NCBI GenBank assembly: GCA_037367405.1
Contig: JAZKJV010009784.1
Span: 868,001-932,000 of the forward strand
Direction of reading: 5' to 3'
Length of the DNA: 64,000 nt
DNA from: Ottelia alismoides
Lineage: Eukaryota; Streptophyta; Magnoliopsida; Alismatales; Hydrocharitaceae
Shown: positions 11,293-18,997 of the stretch, in pieces
Numbering within the stretch: the stretch's first letter is position 1
Layout of the letters: each line of letters starts with the position of its first letter
Made by a program: the position numbers and the translations under genes
Notes under the pieces: generated by a model
Told to the model about the DNA's origin: nothing
Database searches by the model: none
Seen by the model: only the letters and a program-made list of their open reading frames with translations

Positions 11293-13395
11293 GATGAATC
11301 TACGGTTTTCATTCTTTATTATTTTATTTTAGCTTTATCTTTTAGCAAAATCATCTATAAATACAGTAAATTAACTTTGTGCATGTCTTTGTTAATAGTG
11401 CAGAATTAACGCCTATTTCTCAAAAATAAAAGAATAAAGAGAAAGGAAAAAGAAGGATATATTTGGAATAATACAAAGTGGCCCAAACCGCAAGAGAAGG
11501 TCAAGTCTTGACCTGATCACAAAAGAATAAGTAGAGAGAGATAAGGGTACACTATGTATTGTACATATTACCTATACTTGTAAATATAATTATTTATATT
11601 TATTATACTTTTTTGTGAAAACCATATTATTTTTTGAACACTTGAATAAAATGCTATTAATAACATAGAAATAAAATAAAAATAAGAAAACAAAATAAAA
11701 TAAAATCCTACAATTCCTTGTACAAAAGACACTTGTATATATACACAATAACTAATTATACTACAACCTTAATTAATTTATAAAAATCAAATAAAAATCA
11801 TTTTACAATCCTTAAATTATTTTGTAAATAAAATATAAAATAAAAACAATTATTATAAAAATAATAAAGTAAAAATATTGTACTTAATACATAGGTATAG
11901 TATACCATTATATAACACTTAATACTATATATACCTATTTATAGTTTTTCATAAAAATAATTTAAAGTCACATAAAAATAGTTACAATATAATAAACATT
12001 TTGTATTTTATATGTTGTTATTTTAAAATCATTTACTATTTGATATTGAATTTCCTTTTATTTTGTAAATTCTGATTCCTGATTAGTCTATGTAGGACTG
12101 TTGACCGCAGGTCAACCGTCTCCCCTAATCGGGTTATGTCTGCATTTGCCTTGCCGGAGCTTCTTCTCCCATTTTTAGCACCCAACTTCGATGCGTTTCA
12201 TCTTGATTTCAGAGACCAATTCCTCTCTTAGGATCCATGATCCTAGCAGAACCCTAGGGAGGGTCGGATCTACCTAGGGTTTCTACCCATCGATCGATCT
12301 TTCTAGATCCCCGAGCACTCCTATAAATAAGATCTTTCACCTCCAGCAGACGTAATCTCATCCCTCGCCACCATTACGCCCCCTAGCCACCTCCAGACAA
12401 CTGCCTGAGTGAACTTCGGAGCTCGGATGGGTGTTGAATCGATGACGCTCAACAAACCGGGCCGAAGTTCCGTCACATCTAGACTCCCTGGTCCACCGCA
12501 GCCTAGTTGAGGCCAAAATCTCTGCCTCCTCCTTGCATGACATTGTTGGGCCCTTCAGGAGCATCAGATATCAATCATATCGTCCCTTCTTTACATTCCT
12601 ATTCGATTTAGTCTTCCATCAACGCCACAATCCACTCGCTCCGGCCAGACGATCGGAGCCCTGTATTGACCACCTCACTACATAGATCAACATTCCCAGT
12701 CGCACTCCATCTTCCATCGCAACCTATTCCCCTTGAATCCTGCTCATTAAAGCAGTATAGGTCGGATTTCCTTCCCCCACTTCGTCGGAAACCCAAGCTC
12801 CATCCTGCCATCACTTCTCCATGTTTGCCAAGCAATAATCAGATCGGAGAAAAGTCCTAGAGTCCTGCTATTCCTTGCAGGTGTTTGTTCGTGCAGGAGA
12901 CCCATTTGGTATCCCAGTTGCTCCGACAGAGCAACTCCCAGAGGAGCATCACCGTGACGCCAATCTGACTATCCTCCCTTTCATCGGAGCAGCTCACTCG
13001 ACGCGGAGTGCTCTCATGACCGTGCTGGACTCCTCAAAGTCTTCATCGGAGCACCTGATCTCCATCCTCGCTCAGTTGAAGTTAGCCTGTGCTGAGTTCA
13101 TCTAGGACCCTTTCTGTCGTTCGATGAGGAGCTACCCCCCAAATCTGATCAAGACCGTACACCCACGCTCGATTTCTAACGGTCTGATCATGGGAGAATC
13201 TGACACGGACGTCCACCCTCTTTCCAAAGCTGTCAGATCGCTTTCTAGAGTGTATTAGAGCCGTCAGAGTCTGCCTCCTCATGTGTGTGTCACGTTCCCC
13301 TTGCTCGGGTATATTTCACTTTTGTCACTACATGTTGTCTTATTTAGCTTTAGTCCAGTAAATAAAACATTAGCTACCCCGACAAAGAGATATTT
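11293..13395 (+). mobile_element. Athila-type LTR fragment inserted in the FAR1/MULE pseudogene
   Basis: Begins with GATGAATCTACGGTTTTCAT, comparable to the LTR start TGATGAAT. It continues through AAAAATAAAAGAATAAAGAG, a 'CAAGTCTTGACCTGATC' line, AGAGAGAGATAAGGG and an AT-rich block, then the GTTGACCGCAGGTCAACCG block at 12110 and the GC-richer core. It ends near 13395 after 'TAGCTTTAGTCCAGTAAATAA'. The first 100 bp most resemble LTR F. The 3' 1.5 kb or so is missing and no target duplication is visible. Short open frames inside (12358-13282) are on both strands and have no domain. Confidence 0.65.
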
Positions 13396-13399
13396 TCTA

Positions 13400-14133
13400 T
13401 GATCCGATCAAAAACTCTCATTGGCACATAAATCCCTACATAATGTATTTTCTCAATCAAATGTATCTGCATCTAAGATGATGCATGTCCTAAAAGTGGA
13501 AATTGGTAGATACGTGAATATTGGATGTTTGGGCAGATATATTAGAAATTATGAGAAAATGTTACACCAGTTTATAAAATATTTGGATGCACTTTCCTTT
13601 ATTGAAAATTTAGAAAATAAAAGAAGGTGCATCCATCTTTCTATTATGCATACCAACTTGATGATGAAAATAAATAGCAATATGTATTTTGGGGAGATGT
13701 AATTTCATAAAAAAGTTATAATTTTTTGGTGATGTTGTCATCCTTGACACTACCTATATTTGATGATTTTTGCACCATTTATCTGGGTAAATCAACACAA
13801 ACAATCCATAATCTTTAGTGCAGCTTGTTAAGAAATGAATGACTTGAATCATTTCGATGGTTGTTTGAGATATTTTTGGATGCAATGGATGGCACCAAGT
13901 GGATTCAATCATTACTGATCATGATCTTGCTATGATTGCTGCTATTAGGATTGTTTTTAATAGTGCAACTGTCAGATTTTGCATGTGGCACATTTTAAAC
14001 GAAGTTTCAGAAAAAGCTGGGTCTACAATAGCATCTGATCATCAATTTCAAAGCAATTCAACCCTTTGCACTCATTTTGTTGTTTTTACACGAGGGGTTA
14101 ATGGATGGAGTTTTAGCAAAGATGCCCATATGT
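13400..14133 (+). pseudogene. MULE transposase domain relic (second half of FAR1/MULE gene)
   Basis: Across frames: HKSLHNVFSQSNVSASKMMH (linker after the FAR1 domain), MYFGEM, FGDVVILDTTYI, FAPFIWVNQHKQS, and finally SIITDHDLAMIAAIRIVFNS with VRFCMWHILNEVS. FGDVVxxDTTY, FVGxNxHxQS, IITDxDxAMxxAI and RxCxWHI are the classic blocks of MULE transposases and FAR1-related proteins. The DTTY and TDHD aspartates correspond to catalytic positions of the DDE enzyme. Stops and shifts occur throughout, and the region after WHIL is short. It is dead. It pairs with the domain at 10988-11292. Confidence 0.85.
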
Positions 14134-14394
14134 AGTTTCAATATGTTTTCATCCATGCATTAAATTTAGAAATGTTTACTAGGTTATTATATTGTCAATT
14201 TAGGATTGAGCCCATGCATCTTTCATCATTGTCTTGTGCATATATTCTTGTTTACAAAATATGAGTGCATTGATCTATGATTTATATTGATACTTATCCC
14301 CTTTTAATTTGTCATGTTTCTTATAAGATTCATTATTCATATAGTCTCTTATTATGCTTGATTTAGTCTGAGTTAGATTGATTAAGGGTAGATT

Positions 14395-14830
14395 ATTCCA
14401 ATGAGATGGAATCTCATCATGTAGTGACTTCTCGAATATGCTTGATCAACTCCTCCTCAATCGTGGTTTATAAAACGAGCATTGCCTTACCAGCCTTGAT
14501 CTTCCATTTCCTCAAAACATCAACGTTCTCCTTTGTGATGGTGTTGTATCGTCTCCTCTGAAAATCTTCCACAAATCATGTCCTTGTAGATAGGATTCAA
14601 CGAATGTGCTCCAATATATGTAATTGTTCCCATTTAGCTTCTAGATCCCAAAACCTTAGTTGAAGGGATCCACCATAATGTGAAGGAAATAATATTTTTC
14701 CTTCATCCATCGATGCAGGTCCCAGACCTATGCCGATTACAATCCCTGACTGCATATGGATATAATTTTCTATTACCAAAAAACTCAAGACTTGACTGGA
14801 CACACAAAAAAAAGGCTCTCCTAGTTTATT
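14395..14830 (-). pseudogene. Copia gag fragment
   Basis: On the minus strand ENVDVLRKWKIKAGKAMLVL is followed after a stop by TTIEEELIKHIREVTT and, past two stops, DSISLE. WKIKAGKAMxxLxTTI and EELxxHIRxxxTPxxxW are typical of the gag region of plant Copia elements. An upstream minus frame (14597-14803) contains ILFPSHYGGSLQLRFWDLEA just before it. It is broken by a frameshift and at least three stops. Position fits the Copia primer site and LTR at 15249-15719. Confidence 0.6.
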
Positions 14831-14837
14831 TAGAGAC

Positions 14838-15190
14838 CTTTAGGGGGTGTTTGGATAGTGGGTTTAGGTGGGTTAAATTGGTTGCAGGTAACCCATTTTT
14901 GGATTTTGGTGTTTGGATAGAGGATTAAACTGGAGGTGGGTTAGAAGTGGGTTTGGAGTGATGTGATTTTATTGGAGTTTGAAAAAGTGAGAAGTTATTG
15001 TGATGTGATTGTATTGGAGTTTGAAAAAGTGAGTAGAAGTGGAGTAGTTTATAATTTTTATATGATATGATAGTATAGTATATTATTTTTTGATGGAATT
15101 GATGATGGAGAATTGATTTATTTAATTTTTTAAAAAAGATAAAAAGTGGGACCCACGTGGAGGGAGAAAATATGGGGTAGGGGAGTTAAA
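14838..15190. other. Possible degenerate DNA element in the Copia leader
   Basis: Starts GGGTGTTTGGATAGTGGG, which resembles common plant MITE ends, and contains a 30-base direct repeat around GTGATGTGATT(T/G)TATTGG at 14960 and 15000. No matching inverted end is found, so I leave the class open. Confidence 0.3.
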
Positions 15191-15248
15191 TGAACCTAAC
15201 TTTCTACAATGTGGAGCATGTACCGTTACTAATTAGGACCCTAACAAG

Positions 15249-15260
15249 GCTCTTATACCA
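15249..15260 (-). other. Copia primer-binding site (initiator tRNA-Met type)
   Basis: Minus strand TGGTATAAGAGC, one base off the standard TGGTATCAGAGC. It stands two bases after an LTR ending in CCAACA, the standard arrangement at a Copia 5' LTR. Confidence 0.75.
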
Positions 15261-15262
15261 GT

Positions 15263-15486
15263 TGTTGGAATCCAACTAAAAGGACAATATATTGACACAC
15301 TAAAATATACATTAACAATACACCATTATACATTTCAAAATCCCAAAATATACACTACTTCACATACATACTCTCACGTATACTCTCTAACTATACACCG
15401 CTTAAGCTCTCTATACTTTATTCTTCAATATACATGATGGCTCTCTCTAACTCTCTCCACATACACGTTCTACTTCTTCTTCTTCT

Positions 15487-15532
<46 letters not shown>

Positions 15533-15719
15533 GGTTGATTACATTGCAACTTGAAGGTATTTTTAGAGGTCCATGGAGTACACTAGAACAAGTGATGGCT
15601 TCTTAAAGAAGCCAGACTTTGGAGATGACTTCTCAAGGAAGCCAACAATCACTTCTCAAAGAAGCCGACAAAAAGATTTCTCTAGAAGCTTGCTTAATTA
15701 GAGATGTTGATTACTAACA
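15263..15719 (-). mobile_element. Copia 5' LTR
   Basis: Read on the minus strand it runs TGTTAGTAATCAACATC ... GGATTCCAACA, 457 bp, with the primer site directly after. The ends are short inverted repeats (TGTTAG/CCAACA). The right limit rests only on the TGTTA motif and is less sure than the left. It contains a CT microsatellite. No partner LTR was found to the left, where the element is cut off at the MULE pseudogene. Confidence 0.55.
15473..15528. repeat. (CTT)n(CT)n microsatellite
   Basis: Six CTT units followed by about 19 CT units, inside the Copia LTR; on the LTR's own strand it is a GA-rich tract. Confidence 0.95.
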
Positions 15720-17100
15720 GCTTAATGATGGACCAAGTTTGAAACGCTTTAGTTTTCTCAAATAAAGACCATGGTCCAAATCATTCCTTGAGAGGAGTTG
15801 CATTACGTAACTACACCAAAATAAAAAATAGTTGGATTTTTTAACATCGATTTCAACCAACCATACGTAAAGTGGGAGAAGGCTTTGCTTTTTTGACATA
15901 TATTATACCATTTTTAATTAAACAAATAGGTAGTCTCAATATTTCCTTTTTCTTCTTCCAATTTATGCTTCCTGTGACAATGGGGGACTAAATTTCTTCA
16001 GACGGTTGGATCTAGATTTATAGACGCCTGGCGATAGTAGTCCATGTTGCATAGAGTTCGAACCACCCATTCTATATCCAACGGTCCGGATCCTTCTCCA
16101 AACGAAAACGGCTTGTGGATGGATTATGCAAATAGTTGGGTCGAGAATGTATCATGTCGATCTTAAAACTTAGAACACCATTTGTGGTAAAAGCGTGTAG
16201 ATTTTGGAATAAGGTCTGTTTTCATCTATGAAATTACGTATATTTACGAGGAATTAACGCTTGAATCCCCTAAGATTGGGTGTGTGGTATCCCTTCATGC
16301 AAAGGTCGTCGTCTCGTTTACAAGAATCCTGGACGTCGTTAGCCTACTATAAGAATTTTTCGGTTAGACAACAAACATTATTTTTTTCTTCATCTGGACC
16401 ATAGGTGTCCGGAGTAATCTATGATCCTCTCGCATGTAGATGATCGACGATCAAATGTGCGACTCCATGACTTAACTACCACAAAAATTACCTTTATCCA
16501 TGTTTTGAAATGTCCTCCTAATATCTTTCTAACGTCAGAAGAGCTCAATGCTTACGTTAAAAAACGTCCACTGACGACAAAACCTACGCTGACGTTCTTA
16601 GAGGTAGAATGTTGGCGTAGGTTATTTTTGTTGTGGTGAGCTTCCCCTTCCATGCACGCAACTCCTAACTCTTCTTATTGACAACCACCACCTTTTATCG
16701 AATTCATGTTCGTTCTTCCACATCCGAGAAGTACCCAAGTTGGAAATCCATAAAGAAGTTTTTATGTATCGGTGATGGGGGCTCTATATACGACACATCT
16801 ATGCTGGTAACGTGATTATATAAGAGGGGATATCGTTTGTAGATAATTTGTGATGGAAGTTGAAGTGATCCCTTCACAAGGAATTTTTATATCACGGGGG
16901 TTCAATGAACCTGCTCTTCATAGGAGCTCAATTGACAATCCCTCTATTAGTTATAATATTTTAGAGATAGGGTAATTATAATACTATTATACTTAATTTA
17001 CTTTTTGATAATGTGCGTGAGTACCTAGAATTTATAATTAACATCCACAAACCATTGATTGAGCAAGCTTCTAGTTCAGGCTCGGTTTATGTACCTCTAC
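15720..17100. other. No recognised gene
   Basis: Short frames at 15714-15899 (minus) and 16421-16639 (plus) have no motif. 16474-16638 has 19-bp imperfect inverted ends (15 of 19) but no target duplication. The right edge includes the 3' flank of the NF-YC-like gene. Confidence 0.4.
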
Positions 17101-17114
17101 TCACGTTCGCTTCT

Positions 17115-17120
17115 TTTATT
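17115..17120 (-). terminator. Polyadenylation signal of the NF-YC-like gene
   Basis: AATAAA on the minus strand, about 85 nt after the stop codon at 17204-17206. This spacing fits a plant near-upstream element. Confidence 0.55.
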
Positions 17121-17203
17121 ATCTAACTGAACAAGAAAGAAATTCCGCAAGATAATATGGTTTCCCTCACAAACGTCCAAAACCATAATTTGAAATGTAG
17201 GCA

Positions 17204-18997
17204 TCAATTTCCCGTTCCAAAATCAGACGGCAACGGTTGCGACAGCTTCGACGGCAGCAGTGACTGCCAATCGATTAGGTCCTCCCATCCGTCAGGCCAA
17301 CCGTGTTGTTCAGCATCAGAAGAGTTCTGTTGTTGGGATTCCTCCGGCAAAACATGCTGCTGCTGCTGGGATTCCCCGGGCAAAACATGTTGTTGCTGCC
17401 ATAATTCCCCAGGGAATAGATCCTTTTGCTGTTGGAAGTCCCCTGGCAATACATGCTGCTGCTGCTGGAATTCTTCAGGCAAAACATGTTGTTGCTGCCA
17501 TAATTCCCCAAGGAATACATGCTGTTGCTGTTGGAATTCTTCTGGCAATACATGCTGCTGCTGTTGCTGGAATTCCTCAGGCAAAACATGTTGTTGCTGC
17601 CATAATTCCACAGGGAATACATGTTGTTGCTGTTGGAATTCTTCTGGCAATACATGCTGCTCTTGCTCGGATTCCCCAGACAAAACATGTTGTTGCTGCC
17701 AGAATTCCTCAGAGAATACATGTTGCTGTTGAAATTCCTCTTGCAATACATGCTGCTGCTGCTGCTCGGATTCCCCGGGCAAAACATGTTGTTGCTGCCA
17801 GAATTCTCCAGAGAATACATGCTGTTGCTGTTGGAGTTCCTCTGGCAATACCTGCTGCTGCTGCTGCTCGGATTCCCCGGGTAAAACATGTTGTTGCTGC
17901 CAGAATTCCCCAGGCAATACATGCTGTTGCTGTTGGAATTCCCCTGGTAACGCAAGCTGCTGCTGAGATTCCCCGAGCAAAACATGCTGCTGCTGGGATT
18001 CCCCAGGCAATACATGCTGCTGCGGGCATTCCTCAGGCAAAACATGTTGTTGCTGCCAGAATTCCCCAGGGAATACATGCTTTTGCTGTTGGAATTCCCC
18101 TGGCAATACATGCTGCTGCTGGGATTCCCCAGGCAAAACATGTTGCTGCCAGAATTCCCGAGGCAATACATGATGTTGCTGTTGGAATTCCCCTGGTAAT
18201 ACATGTTGCTGCTGGGATTCCTCGGGCGAAACATGCTGCTGCGGGCATTCTCCGGGCAAAACATGCTGCTGCTGCTGCTGGAATTCTCCGGGCAAAATAT
18301 GTTGTTGTTGCTGTTGAAATTCCCTTGACAATACATGTTGTTGCTGCTGGAATTCCCCGGACAATACAAGCTGTTGCTGCTGCTGCTGGAATTCCCCGGG
18401 CAATGGATGCTGCTGCCGCTGCTGGGGTTCCCCGGGCAATGGATGATGCTGCCGCTGCTGGGGTTCCCCGGGCAATGAATGATGCTGCTGCTGCCGGGGT
18501 TCCCCGGGCATAACATTCTGCTGATCCATGTCACGTGTTGTCCTTTCAAGGTTCAAAGGGGGCGTAAAGTAGTACGGGAGGATGTCGCCTCCTGCAGGGA
18601 CGCCCGCCTTTGCAGCCGCGAGGGTGGCTTCCGCCTTCGCCGCCTTTGTCGGCACGAAGGGGACCAGGAAGTCGAAATGACCAGTGCTGGCAGCTGCCAG
18701 AGCTATGTCGCTTTTCTGCAAGATCAACTTCTTGGTCTTCTCCATGTAAGCCCTCGAACGCAGCGTCACGTCCAGGATAAACAACTCGCAGGCTCGAGAG
18801 ATGAGCACGAGGGTCTCTGCCTTGATCATACTAATTTCCTGGTCTGCCTTCATGATCCTCTTTATGGGGGCGATGGGGAGGTTGATGTTCTTGAAGTCTT
18901 TGTTCTCCACGATCTGCCGCGTCTGCTCACGCCAGATTGCTTTGAGGACGCTCTTTATGTCCGTCGGCTGCTGTGACGAGGAAGGATTGAAGCGGGA
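17204..18997 (-). CDS. Last exon: NF-YC-like histone fold plus Gln-rich repeats
   Basis: The frame stays open from 17204 up to 19040. Residues 1-29 of the exon read SRFNPSSSQQPTDIKSVLKA and IWREQTRQI, matching the run-in helix of NF-YC. Residues 35-116 are the histone fold: DFKNINLPIAPIKRIMKAD, then ACELFILDVTLRSRAYMEKT, then LILQKSDIALAAA and HFDFLVPFVP. NF-YC usually has LPLARIKKIMKAD, so a proline replaces the arginine of ARI, and the segment after AE is diverged. Residues about 162-557 are the repeats; the last 40 form a tail with DGWEDLIDWQSLLP. The start at 18997 was chosen because AG there continues phase 0. An AG at 19041-19043 has a better context but would shift the frame. Confidence 0.8.
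   Translation of the reverse strand, partial: SRFNPSSSQQPTDIKSVLKAIWREQTRQIVENKDFKNINLPIAPIKRIMKADQEISMIKAETLVLISRACELFILDVTLRSRAYMEKTKKLILQKSDIALAAASTGHFDFLVPFVPTKAAKAEATLAAAKAGVPAGGDILPYYFTPPLNLERTTRDMDQQNVMPGEPRQQQHHSLPGEPQQRQHHPLPGEPQQRQQHPLPGEFQQQQQQLVLSGEFQQQQHVLSREFQQQQQHILPGEFQQQQQHVLPGECPQQHVSPEESQQQHVLPGEFQQQHHVLPREFWQQHVLPGESQQQHVLPGEFQQQKHVFPGEFWQQQHVLPEECPQQHVLPGESQQQHVLLGESQQQLALPGEFQQQQHVLPGEFWQQQHVLPGESEQQQQQVLPEELQQQQHVFSGEFWQQQHVLPGESEQQQQHVLQEEFQQQHVFSEEFWQQQHVLSGESEQEQHVLPEEFQQQQHVFPVELWQQQHVLPEEFQQQQQHVLPEEFQQQQHVFLGELWQQQHVLPEEFQQQQHVLPGDFQQQKDLFPGELWQQQHVLPGESQQQQHVLPEESQQQNSSDAEQHGWPDGWEDLIDWQSLLPSKLSQPLPSDFGTGN

Noticed and set aside
16474..16638. Small CACTA-like or MITE element
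   Set aside because: Inverted ends match 15 of 19 bases but do not start CACTA and no 3-bp target duplication flanks them.
17441..18480. CRISPR-like regularly spaced repeats
   Set aside because: The regular spacing is a coding tandem repeat without unique spacers in a plant gene.
17157..18513. Plus-strand Cys-rich and Ala/Ile-rich frames opposite the Gln-repeat exon
   Set aside because: They are antisense readings of the repeat array (CTG/TGC repeats); the minus strand carries the histone fold and splice signals.
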